DNA from: CAWDMC01 sp963803295
Lineage (GTDB): Bacteria; Acidobacteriota; Terriglobia; UBA7540
Direction: 5' to 3'
Length of the DNA: 64,000 nucleotides
Assembly (NCBI GenBank): GCA_963803295.1
Contig: CAWDMC010000023.1
Span: 310,001 to 374,000 of the forward strand
Shown here: positions 54,845 to 63,059 of the stretch, one piece after another
How the letters are laid out: each line of letters starts with the position of its first letter
Position numbering within the stretch: the first letter of the stretch is position 1
Position numbers and translations under genes: made by a program
Notes under the pieces: model-generated
Databases searched by the model: none
The model's input: only the letters and a program-made list of their open reading frames with translations
Told to the model about the DNA's origin: nothing

Positions 54845-56104
54845 TTACAGCACCTCATCCGCCATCAGTTCCTCCACTGTTTCCCTCCTCCGAATCAACT
54901 CCACCTCGGACCCGTGAACCAGAACTTCTGCCGGGCGCGGACGGCTGTTGTAATTCGAGGCGAGCACGTAACCGTAAGCGCCCGCGGTTAGCACCGCCAG
55001 AAGATCGCCAGGCTCCACATTGTCGAGTTCGCGGTCGCGTCCCAGGAAGTCGCCCGTCTCACATAGCGGACCCACCACGTCAGCCAGAATCTTGACCTGT
55101 CCCGGGCGAGGTTCCAGGGGGAGAATCTCGTGATGCGAACCGTATAAGGCGGGTCGCAAGAGATCGTTCATGCCAGCATCGGTAACGATGAAATTCTTCA
55201 CGCCGTTTCGCTTCGCATAGAGCACCCGTGTCACCAGGATTCCGGCGTTACCCACGATCGTGCGGCCGGGCTCCAGGATCAAGCGATAGGGGGTGCCTTC
55301 AAGGCGCTGCTTGATCTCGCGGGTCAGCCGGTCGAGGTCAAGAGGTTGCTCCGTCCGGTAAGGAATGCCGAAACCGCCACCCAGGTCCAAGAAGGTGATC
55401 GCCATGCCTTCAGACCGCAATTGGCGCGCCACTTCCAGCACTTCATCGAGTGCCTTCAGGAACGGATCCACCGCCAGGATCTGGGAGCCGATGTGGCACG
55501 CGATTCCGCGTATTTCCAGATGTGGGCAGGCGGCGGCGCGGCGGTACAGCGGCAGAGAATCCTGCTTAGGAACGCCGAATTTGTGAATCGATTGGCCCGT
55601 CGAAATGTAAGGATGCGTCTCGGCCTCTACGTCGGGATTGACGCGGATCGAAATGCCGGCCCGCCTCTCGTTCCTTGCCCCGGCCAGCACTGCCGTACGG
55701 CTTTGGATAAGATCCATTTCGCCGGCTGATTCCACGTTGAACATGAGAATGCGGGCGGCAAGGGCCGCATCGATTTCCGCCACGGTTTTGCCCACGCCTG
55801 AGAATACAACCTGTTGGGCGTCCGCGCCGGCCTTGAGGGCGCGTGCGAGCTCCCCGCCCGAGACGATATCGAATCCGGCTCCGGCCTGTCTGAGCAGACG
55901 GAGAATTCGGAGATTCGAGTTAGCTTTGACGGAATAGCAAAGCAAGGCAGGGATGTCGCGCAGTCCCTGCCACAGCCGTTCGAAGTTCCCGAGTATGGCG
56001 GCCTGGCTGTAGAGATAAAGCGGTGTTCCAAAGCGCTCGGCAATTTCCCTAACAGGCGCTTCTTCCGCGAAAAACTGGTCTGAACGGTATTGAAAAGGGA
56101 TCAT
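54845..56104 (-). CDS. lysA: Diaminopimelate decarboxylase
   Basis: 419 residues from the ATG at 56104, with family similarity from RSDQFFAEEAPVREIAERFG; the frame is open to 56182 without similarity. It is a fold-type III PLP enzyme: the PLP Lys lies in LCYSVKANSNLRIL, the glycine-rich phosphate loop in FLDLGGGFGIPY, the substrate-binding EPGRTIVGNAGIL, and the catalytic Cys in CETGDFLGRDRE near residue 345. It converts meso-diaminopimelate to lysine, the last step of lysine synthesis. It is convergent with nadK, and the next gene on its strand is 98 bp upstream (56203-57177). No dap genes are adjacent. Confidence 0.95.
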   Translation of the reverse strand: MIPFQYRSDQFFAEEAPVREIAERFGTPLYLYSQAAILGNFERLWQGLRDIPALLCYSVKANSNLRILRLLRQAGAGFDIVSGGELARALKAGADAQQVVFSGVGKTVAEIDAALAARILMFNVESAGEMDLIQSRTAVLAGARNERRAGISIRVNPDVEAETHPYISTGQSIHKFGVPKQDSLPLYRRAAACPHLEIRGIACHIGSQILAVDPFLKALDEVLEVARQLRSEGMAITFLDLGGGFGIPYRTEQPLDLDRLTREIKQRLEGTPYRLILEPGRTIVGNAGILVTRVLYAKRNGVKNFIVTDAGMNDLLRPALYGSHHEILPLEPRPGQVKILADVVGPLCETGDFLGRDRELDNVEPGDLLAVLTAGAYGYVLASNYNSRPRPAEVLVHGSEVELIRRRETVEELMADEVL

Positions 56105-56202
56105 CGTCTGGATTGTCTTCGAACGAGCAGACAGCGCGACCGTTGACTTGGCATCCGCGGTTCTTCTCGATGGTCTGGGCACGGGGCCGTTTAAGGGACC
56201 GG

Positions 56203-57177
56203 TCAGATTTCGAATCCCATCTTTACCAGCGCTTCTTTGTTCATCTTCGCAGCTTCAGCCGGACCGCCGGGCGGAGGTTCATAACCATCCAGTTCCACTA
56301 TTACCCAACCCCTGAACTGAACGCCGCGAAAGACCTGCACGATCCGGGCGAAATCCACTACGCCATCACCGATGGTGGTGAAGTGATATTGGGAATGTCG
56401 AACCAAGTCGCGGTTCTGCCGGCTTAGGTTGGCCACGTCCTTGCGTAGATCCTTGAAGTGGCAGAAGACGAGCCGATCATGATAGCTGCGGATGACATCG
56501 GCGGGATCGCCCCCGCCCAGCGCAATGTGAGCCACGTCGGCAATCAGTCCCACATACCGCGGATCGGTCGAGGCAAGGACCCGGTCCATGCCCTCCCGTG
56601 TCTCGCCGAAGGTTCCAAAGTGCGGGTGATAGCCCAGTTTGAGTCGCGCGTTTGCCGCCATTTTTCCAAGCTCGTTCATCCGCGTGCCGAGCGACTTGAT
56701 CTGATCATCCGAGTAAGCAGTCCCAGGTTTTCCGCTATCCGTCACCTGAAGATACATTCCGCCGAGTTTACGTTGGAAGTCCACGTACTGCCGGAACTGC
56801 CCGCGGAAGTCCTCGTTGTTTTTGGCCGGATTGAGGTTCACTCCCCAGCAGGAGAGAGCGACGGCCTTAAGATGAAGCGATTCGAGTTGATCCTTCAGCC
56901 CGGCCACTTTGTCCTCGTAGTTGCGCTCCACCAGCCCGGTCATCTGCATGCCCTTGAAATTCAAACCGGACACAGTCTTGATTGCCTGCTCGAACTGGTC
57001 CACTGGCCAAGCAATGGTCGCGTAGCCGACAGGGTTTGGTAACCGCTCCGGCTTGGCCGCGGCAGGACGCACCGAGGAGACTACGGCGGCTCCGAACCCT
57101 CCGATCCGACGCAGGAAGTCGCGCCGTTGGCTGGACCCGGCGTTACCGGCATGGCCAATCGAAGGTGTCTTTTTCAA
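56203..57177 (-). CDS. Tat-exported sugar isomerase/epimerase-like TIM barrel (downstream member of a pair)
   Basis: 324 residues. The N-terminal SSQRRDFLRRIGGFGAAVVS is a Tat signal. The TIM barrel of the xylose-isomerase/AP-endonuclease-2 superfamily follows: FKGMQMTGLVERNYEDKV, YLQVTDSG, LGYHPHFGTFGETREGMDRV, VGLIADVAHIALGGGDP, VFCHFKDL and WVIVELDGYEPP. Candidate metal ligands are the His of HPHFGT, Asp and His in LIADVAHIA, His in CHFKD and Glu in VELDGY. Its start overlaps the end of the next upstream gene by four bases (ATGA), indicating translational coupling. The substrate is unknown; exported keto-sugar isomerisation or epimerisation is plausible. Confidence 0.86.
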   Translation of the reverse strand: MKKTPSIGHAGNAGSSQRRDFLRRIGGFGAAVVSSVRPAAAKPERLPNPVGYATIAWPVDQFEQAIKTVSGLNFKGMQMTGLVERNYEDKVAGLKDQLESLHLKAVALSCWGVNLNPAKNNEDFRGQFRQYVDFQRKLGGMYLQVTDSGKPGTAYSDDQIKSLGTRMNELGKMAANARLKLGYHPHFGTFGETREGMDRVLASTDPRYVGLIADVAHIALGGGDPADVIRSYHDRLVFCHFKDLRKDVANLSRQNRDLVRHSQYHFTTIGDGVVDFARIVQVFRGVQFRGWVIVELDGYEPPPGGPAEAAKMNKEALVKMGFEI

Positions 57178-58070
57178 GCGAGCTCCTGGCGGAAAAACTC
57201 GAGGCTGGACTCCGCATTCTCCTCGAAAGTCCCTCGACCCTCGATCGAGATTCGGCCCTGATAATTGATCTTTCTTACTAGCTGGAAAAAGCGCGCGTAC
57301 TCAGGATCCTCGTCCGGACTCCTGGGCCAGACACGGCCGTTGGGATTGGCGAAATGGAAATGGACGATCTCATTCCTGGCCGTCCAAACAATCTGTGGAT
57401 CCTCGCTTTCCGCGCGCAGATGGTAGTAGTCGATGATCATTTTGACGTTCGGATGACCCACAGCGCGGACCAACTCGAGGGCCTCTTGACCGGAATTGAT
57501 GATGTTGCTCTCCTGCTTACGCAGGGGTTCAATCGCAATTACAATTCCGTTTGGGCGAGCGACGTCTCCGGCTAGTTGCAGGAAGCGCATGATCTGCCGC
57601 CAGGCCAGGTCGCGCGAGTAGCCATCCGGCACATTGCGAGATCCGGCGCTTCCCCACACCACGATTTTGCCGCCCAATTGCCGGCAACGGTCAAGGGTGG
57701 AACTGAGATATGCCTTGAGTTCATCTTCAGAAACGTCATTTCCTACCACGCGCAACTTCCGCACAAAGCTGTTATAGGTCTCACAGCGGACGGGCGAGGC
57801 CAAGAGTTGGGCTTTGAAAGCCTCGAAAGCCTCGCGACTCATCTCGGCGATTTCCGCCGCGCCAGGCTCGATATAATCGAAGCCATATCGCAGGCCCTTA
57901 ATCAAGTCATGGCTGGAGGTGCAAACCCCGATTTTGATACCTCTGAATTCGGCCCAGGCGGGAACAGCCGCCATGAAGCCCATTACCCCTAAAGCGCGCA
58001 ATAGGTCGCGTCGGCAGGGATTCGAGCTAAGCCGATGAGCACTCTTCATGGAACTGGTTTCATGTTCCAC
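57174..58070 (-). CDS. Tat-exported sugar isomerase/epimerase-like TIM barrel (upstream member of a pair)
   Basis: 298 residues if started at 58070; an ATG at 58049 is also possible and puts the Tat motif CRRDLLRALGVMGFMAAVPA closer to the N-terminus. The barrel has IKIGVCTSSHDLIKGLRYGF, KIVVWGSAGSRNVPDGYSRD, GIVIAIEPLRKQESNIINSG, NVKMIIDYYHLRAESED, IVHFHFANPNGRVWP and GRISIEGRGTF. The ligand set is Glu in AIEPLR, Asp and His in IDYYHL, His in FHFAN and Glu in SIEGRG, a canonical four-residue metal site. The four-base overlap with the downstream paralogue suggests a two-gene operon. Identity between the two looks low, so they likely catalyse successive or different steps. Confidence 0.87.
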   Translation of the reverse strand: MEHETSSMKSAHRLSSNPCRRDLLRALGVMGFMAAVPAWAEFRGIKIGVCTSSHDLIKGLRYGFDYIEPGAAEIAEMSREAFEAFKAQLLASPVRCETYNSFVRKLRVVGNDVSEDELKAYLSSTLDRCRQLGGKIVVWGSAGSRNVPDGYSRDLAWRQIMRFLQLAGDVARPNGIVIAIEPLRKQESNIINSGQEALELVRAVGHPNVKMIIDYYHLRAESEDPQIVWTARNEIVHFHFANPNGRVWPRSPDEDPEYARFFQLVRKINYQGRISIEGRGTFEENAESSLEFFRQELA

Positions 58071-58445
58071 CTCAGTCGCCTCCAGGTCAAGGATGAATGT
58101 CGTCTAATCCGCAAATAAAGATCCGCTGCTCCTCTGCCGATATTGCAACTGTAGGGACGGTGTTCCGGCTGCGACTGTCTGATGCGCTCTGCCTGCATCT
58201 GGGCGCTGTTTCTGGCATTCGTCCTTTACGCTGCCAACTGCGGTCACCTATAATAGTACTCCGCGGTGCTCTACCGGCCTGGTTTCCCTCGGAGTTCAGG
58301 TTTAGGTTTTCGCGGCTAGGCCAACATGAGCTTGCCACAACGCATCCGGGGCTCCGCGAAGCTCGAACTGCGGACGCATCCTTCCGCCTGGAGCCAGAGC
58401 GCTCATCGCTCATCTGACAAGCGGCTTTACCCTAGCGCTGTGCCT
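58071..58445. other. Intergenic region, 375 bp, divergent
   Basis: Separates the epimerase pair from the barrel-VWA-coiled-coil operon. It holds a strong plus-strand promoter at 58225-58254, giving a leader of about 185 bases. The leader is open in frame with the receptor from ATG 58326, but that part is Arg/Ser rich and precedes the real signal peptide. Confidence 0.5.
58225..58254 (+). promoter_or_regulatory. Strong candidate sigma-70 promoter of the plugless-barrel operon
   Basis: TTTACG (58225-58230), an 18-base spacer and a perfect TATAAT (58249-58254). The predicted transcription start near 58261 leaves about 185 bases before the ATG at 58446. Confidence 0.65.
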
Positions 58446-61250
58446 ATGCATCAGGGTCCTCGTCAGACCGCCCCGGTGGCGCTATTCGTGGCCCTCGCCT
58501 TTGCGCTGTGGCTGAATCCCATTTTGACCATTGCGGACCGCGTTGAACCGGCGCCGGTTCAACCGCAGGATCCATTAAAGAGTGCCGCTGACGAATTCAA
58601 GACGCTCACCCGCACTCTCGGCATGCGTCCGGAAAGCCCGCCCGGGGCCCAGGAGAAGCACAGATCGAGAATGCTGTGGCACGGGCGTGTCTTTGAGAAC
58701 TTCCGAAATGACGTTCTCGACGCCATACCCCATGAAGTCCGGCAGAATGGCGAAAGCAAATCCCCTTTGCGCCGCAATCAGTTCGGATTCAATATCTCGG
58801 GTCCGGTTCTGATCCCCAAACTGATTACCAACCCGAAGGACACCTTCTTCATGCTGTCTTATGAGGCCGTCCGCGAGCGTATCACGCGAGCCTCACTGCA
58901 CACGGTCCCTACTACGGATCAACGCAACGGAGACTTCTCCGAAACGGTGGACCAGGCGGGCAACCTGCTGCCCATCTACGATCCAGCAACTACAGTGCCG
59001 AACCCTGCTTACAATCCGAACCTGCCGGTTTCGACCGGCAACCTCCAGTACCTGCGGTCCCTGTTTCCGGGAAACCGTATTCCAGCCGATCGCCTGGTGC
59101 CGAACGTTCTTCAGGCCTTGTCTTTTTATCCACCGCCTAACACCGATATCGGGCCCTTCTTTCAGAACAACTATTTCGTCAACGCGCCGGAGATCGATAC
59201 TGCCGACGGCGTTACCGGCAAACTCGAGCGCCAGTTTGGCGAACGCCACCGGCTAACCTCCAACAGCACTCTTTCACGCGGTTTCCTAAGCGCCGCCAAA
59301 TTCTTTCCGAACATTGCCTCGCCGACGGCTCCGGATCAGCGCTTCTCGACCAAAAAGACGGAACTCACCTACATCTTTACAGCGAACTCCAGCACCGTGA
59401 ATTCGGCCAGCTTTGCCGCGGCATCGGAAGTGGCAGACGCTGGGAACGCTTCGGAATCAGCCTTTCCGGTTTACCAGCTCTTCGGCAATTATCTCTCGAT
59501 GGGCGTTGGTTTTCCCAACTCGCGAAACGCCCGCAACAGTTTTGAGTTTCAGGACGCTTTGACCACGCGGAAAGACAAGCACTCTCTTACCCTGACGGCG
59601 CGCGCTAACCACTATCAGGTCAATTCATTCGATCCGGTCGTGCCCTCCGGTTATTTCGAGTTCTCTACAGGTCTCACGGGCCTGCCAGGAATTATCAATA
59701 CTGGCGATGCATTCGCGACTTTCCTCTTGGGACTGCCGCAATATGGGGAACGCACCATCACTACCTCTCCCTCTTATTTCCGTGGCTCCTCTCAATCGCT
59801 CAGCGTGACCGACAAGTACAATGCCTTAAAGAACCTCACTCTTACTGCAACTCTCAGTTTAGGCCGGCATGCGCCACGCACCGAAAAATACGATCGCCAG
59901 AGTACAGTCGATCCTGCCGTGATCAATCCCTCGAACGGCCTTCCTGGCGCTCTGGTATTCGCCGGGCGCAATGGTATCCCCGCGGGACTGCGCCCCACGA
60001 GTATCGCTCTCGATCCGGCTGCAAGCATCGCCTGGAACCCTTTTCACGACTCGAAAACCGTGGTTCACGCTTCCTATAGCCGAATACACAAGCCAATTCC
60101 GATTTACAACGGTCAATGGGCGACGCAGGGATTCAACTCCAGGCAGACCCTTCTTTCGACAAACACTCAACTCAGTCCCGCCTTCGATTTCGCTGCCGGC
60201 ATACCGCCGTACACGACGCCGCTACCCGACATCAGCCCCTCGGCGGCCGACAATACCTGGGCGGATTTCGTCGACCTGAGCCGGCGGGAGCCAGTGATTC
60301 GATCGGTCGCACTCTCGGTGGAGCGCGAAGTTCCGTTTTCCATGGTGATCTCTGTTGGCACAAAACACAGCGATGGCCACAACATGCTGGTCGGCGACGG
60401 CAACTCCAATCCTAACGCTGTGGATCCCCGGTTCCTCAGTTACGGTAACGCGCTTTACAACGAAGCTTTCCGCGATTCGTTGGCGCCTTTTCCGCAGTAT
60501 AAAGGCTTCGTCCTTTACAGTGTTTACCCGGCAGGAAGGTACCAGCGGGACGCCGGATTCGTGCGAGTGGAGAAGCATGCGTCCTTTGGACTTACTTTCA
60601 CCGCATACTACGAGTTCTCGAAGCAACTCGACGACTATTCGGGTCTCTATGGGAATCAGGATCTGATCAACCTCCGTAATAACTGGTCCCTTAGTTACGA
60701 CAATATGCCGCAGTACCTGCAGCTCAGCTACGTATATGAGTTGCCCTTCGGCGCCAATGATTCCCTAGGCTGGGCGCGACCGCTTGTAAGGGGATGGTCA
60801 CTCAGTGGGACGGCATACTGGAATGATGGAACCCCACTGGTGATGCGCCCCGAGTTCAACAATACCGGAGGCGTGCTTTCCACATTGTATGTTAACGTAG
60901 TGCCCGGCGTGGATCCGCATGTGGCTAATCCCGGGCCATCACGTTGGTTCAATCCGGCCGCCTTCGATCAACCTCTGGATTTCACCTTGGGTAACAGTTC
61001 GCGGAGTGCGCCGGATCTGTTGGGCCCAGGCTTAAACTCCATGGATCTCAGCGTGAGCAAGCACCTTTCCGTCGGTGGCGCCCTGGCCCTCGAGTTCAGT
61101 GCTGTGGCCTTCGACCTGCTCAACCACGCGAACTGGCGTTATCCCGACACGACTATCGGTCCAGCCAGCGCGCCCAATATCGATGCGGGAAGAATCATCG
61201 GCTCTAAGGGAGGACGCGTAGTCCAAGTGGGGCTAAAGCTGACCTTCTAA
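58446..61250 (+). CDS. Oar-like outer-membrane beta-barrel lacking regulatory and plug domains
   Basis: 934 residues from the ATG at 58446, where a signal peptide begins (APVALFVALAFALWLNPIL). After a short linker (about residues 32-76) the barrel starts at once with RVFENFRNDVLDA and RRNQFGFNISGPVLIPK (about 80-125). In the receptor at 12055 the equivalent text (GGAYEYLRNNSLDS) lies at about residue 250, after a carboxypeptidase-regulatory-like domain and a plug. Both are missing here. Barrel landmarks continue (FFMLSYEAVRERI, QRNGDFSETVD, DYSGLYGNQDLINLRNNWSL) to the terminal strand VVQVGLKLTF with its C-terminal Phe. Without a plug it cannot be a normal TonB-gated receptor. Its stop codon overlaps the next start (TAATG), so it is coupled to the VWA gene. 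Confidence 0.9.
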   Translation: MHQGPRQTAPVALFVALAFALWLNPILTIADRVEPAPVQPQDPLKSAADEFKTLTRTLGMRPESPPGAQEKHRSRMLWHGRVFENFRNDVLDAIPHEVRQNGESKSPLRRNQFGFNISGPVLIPKLITNPKDTFFMLSYEAVRERITRASLHTVPTTDQRNGDFSETVDQAGNLLPIYDPATTVPNPAYNPNLPVSTGNLQYLRSLFPGNRIPADRLVPNVLQALSFYPPPNTDIGPFFQNNYFVNAPEIDTADGVTGKLERQFGERHRLTSNSTLSRGFLSAAKFFPNIASPTAPDQRFSTKKTELTYIFTANSSTVNSASFAAASEVADAGNASESAFPVYQLFGNYLSMGVGFPNSRNARNSFEFQDALTTRKDKHSLTLTARANHYQVNSFDPVVPSGYFEFSTGLTGLPGIINTGDAFATFLLGLPQYGERTITTSPSYFRGSSQSLSVTDKYNALKNLTLTATLSLGRHAPRTEKYDRQSTVDPAVINPSNGLPGALVFAGRNGIPAGLRPTSIALDPAASIAWNPFHDSKTVVHASYSRIHKPIPIYNGQWATQGFNSRQTLLSTNTQLSPAFDFAAGIPPYTTPLPDISPSAADNTWADFVDLSRREPVIRSVALSVEREVPFSMVISVGTKHSDGHNMLVGDGNSNPNAVDPRFLSYGNALYNEAFRDSLAPFPQYKGFVLYSVYPAGRYQRDAGFVRVEKHASFGLTFTAYYEFSKQLDDYSGLYGNQDLINLRNNWSLSYDNMPQYLQLSYVYELPFGANDSLGWARPLVRGWSLSGTAYWNDGTPLVMRPEFNNTGGVLSTLYVNVVPGVDPHVANPGPSRWFNPAAFDQPLDFTLGNSSRSAPDLLGPGLNSMDLSVSKHLSVGGALALEFSAVAFDLLNHANWRYPDTTIGPASAPNIDAGRIIGSKGGRVVQVGLKLTF

Positions 61251-62185
61251 TGTTGAAATCCTACTCACCCGTTCTTGCCGGTTTGCTTGCCCTTGGCGCG
61301 CTCACTTACGCACGTGCTCAGGCGGCCAGCGTTTCTATTCCCGCGTGGGTTGAGACAAGCACGTGTGCGCTCCCTCCCAAGTTTGAAGCCGCACTGAACG
61401 GCAAGCCGGCGGCCGTGACGGAGCAACTGGGTCCGGCCAGCGACCAGATTATCCTGGTCGTGCTGGACCTCACCAGTGATCTTTCTTTGATCGAGCCGGC
61501 CAAGCAAGCCTTGATTGCGGAAGTTTCCAAGCTGCCCCGCAATGCCTGGGTAGGATTGCTGCGCGACCAGGACGGCCTTCACGTACTGGCTGACCCGGGC
61601 CCTGACCGCCAGCCGGTGATCGACGCGATCAACGCCCTCACTAACAGCGGGGAGCCAGGATTGCTCGAAACGGTTCGCGCGGCGCTTTCCCTTTCGGACG
61701 CGCTCATTCGCAAGTCTCCAGTTCGCGTCTCGGTGCTTTACGTCACCGATGGCAGCATCTACAGCTATCGCGAGGATTATACGAATCCGGTCATCAACGA
61801 AAGTGATCCTCACGATCTGAGCCGGACGTTTTCCGAGGCGCTGATTCAGGAGAAGATCTCTAGGTTGGTGGAGGACGTTGGCTCGCTCGAGGCGCCGCTG
61901 TTTGTGGTCCATCTGAGCTACAGGCGGGACCGCCTGAACGTGGCTTACCAGAACGGCCTGGAGACACTGGCCGACGCCACCGGCGGCAAAACGGTAATTT
62001 GCCGGTCCGCGGTGGAGATTCCGGAAGCGATCTCCGGGATGTTCGCCCGGATTTCCAGCGCCTGGAGACTCACTTTCACCGTCCCGGCGAAGAGTCGCAG
62101 CCTTCAGATTCAACTGACTGTGCCCTGTCGCGACGGTGACCTTAGAATTTCCTGGCGGACACGCTTCCACCCGAAAGAGGGATAA
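61250..62185 (+). CDS. Secreted von Willebrand A-like protein with degenerate metal site
   Basis: 311 residues, start overlapping the barrel stop by one base. A signal peptide (VLAGLLALGALTYARAQA) is followed by a short beta-rich lead (residues 28-62) and a VWA-like Rossmann fold: QIILVVLDLTSDLSLIEPAK where DxTxxxS replaces DxSxS, AWVGLLRDQDGLHVLADPG, VRVSVLYVTDGSIYSYRED as strand 4 with its Asp, and LETLADATGGKTVICRS as the closing segment. The C-terminus is an immunoglobulin-like strand set (WRLTFTVPAKSRSLQIQLTV). It belongs to the acidobacterial VWFA-related group but lacks the usual leader domain of the protein at 24923. It may bind the barrel or the coiled-coil protein; function unknown. 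Confidence 0.78.
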   Translation: MLKSYSPVLAGLLALGALTYARAQAASVSIPAWVETSTCALPPKFEAALNGKPAAVTEQLGPASDQIILVVLDLTSDLSLIEPAKQALIAEVSKLPRNAWVGLLRDQDGLHVLADPGPDRQPVIDAINALTNSGEPGLLETVRAALSLSDALIRKSPVRVSVLYVTDGSIYSYREDYTNPVINESDPHDLSRTFSEALIQEKISRLVEDVGSLEAPLFVVHLSYRRDRLNVAYQNGLETLADATGGKTVICRSAVEIPEAISGMFARISSAWRLTFTVPAKSRSLQIQLTVPCRDGDLRISWRTRFHPKEG

Positions 62186-62189
62186 GACC

Positions 62190-62996
62190 ATGCGCTTGGC
62201 ACGAGTTGAAATTGCCCTCGGTTCGACTCTGGCATTGGTCCTTGTGGTTTCGACGGTTCTCATTGTTCACCAGTTCCGGCGCCTCGCCGAATACCGGCGT
62301 CAGCATGCCCAGGACCAACAGTCCCTCGCTCAGCTTCGAGAGGCCCTCCGTCAGCGGGCAGTCCAAACGGCCCCGGCCGAAGCCGAGAATCCGGGTCCGG
62401 CGCCGAATGAGGCGGGGATCGCCAAACGCGATACAACGATCGCACAACTCGATCGGGAACTGGCTACGACGCGCGCCAGCGTAGAGGACCTTCAGACGCA
62501 ACTCTCGAGTTCCAGAGACGAGCGGGAGAGGGCGCTTGCGGCCGCCAACGATCGGCACGAGCGGGAACAACAGGAATGGCAGAACCAGATCACCAGCTTG
62601 AAACAGCAGCTCGACTCGGTTGAGGCTGAGTTACAAGCATCCCGGCAAAGAATCCTTGCCTTGGAAGCAGACAACGAAAAATTACGGAACGCCGCCAGCG
62701 TGGGTTCTGCCCGTGCGGCTGAGTTGAATCGCCTGATCACCAGCCTGCAAGATCTGGAACATCGCCGCGAGGCCTACCTGACTTCCATCATCCACCGATA
62801 CCGCGACATCACCAATCAATTTCGAGCCATGAGCGGCATGATGGACTCGGGCCGCGACCAGAGTTCCAGCGCTTTCAGTGAGGCAGCATTGACACGCATC
62901 CAAGACGCCGTTTCATCCGCTGACGACGATCTTCGCCAGTTGAATGACCTTGATGCTCAGGTCCGCCGGATTCAGGAAAAGCTGGCGAAGAAGTAA
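62190..62996 (+). CDS. Membrane-anchored coiled-coil protein
   Basis: 268 residues from the ATG at 62190, four bases after the VWA stop and with GAGGG upstream; an in-frame ATG at 62136 lies inside the VWA gene. A single N-terminal transmembrane helix (LGSTLALVLVVSTVLIVHQF) is followed by an almost continuous coiled coil over about residues 35-260, rich in Gln, Arg, Glu and Leu heptads (LAQLREALRQRAVQ, SSRDERERALAAANDRHERE, ITSLKQQLDSVEAELQASRQ). No enzymatic domain is visible. Such proteins span or brace the periplasm. Operon position implies a structural role with the plugless barrel and the VWA-like protein. Confidence 0.82.
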   Translation: MRLARVEIALGSTLALVLVVSTVLIVHQFRRLAEYRRQHAQDQQSLAQLREALRQRAVQTAPAEAENPGPAPNEAGIAKRDTTIAQLDRELATTRASVEDLQTQLSSSRDERERALAAANDRHEREQQEWQNQITSLKQQLDSVEAELQASRQRILALEADNEKLRNAASVGSARAAELNRLITSLQDLEHRREAYLTSIIHRYRDITNQFRAMSGMMDSGRDQSSSAFSEAALTRIQDAVSSADDDLRQLNDLDAQVRRIQEKLAKK

Positions 62997-63059
62997 ATCG
63001 GACACCGGCCGTTATTTCAGCATCTCCCTCTCCTCACTCAATTCCTATTCATACGGGCC

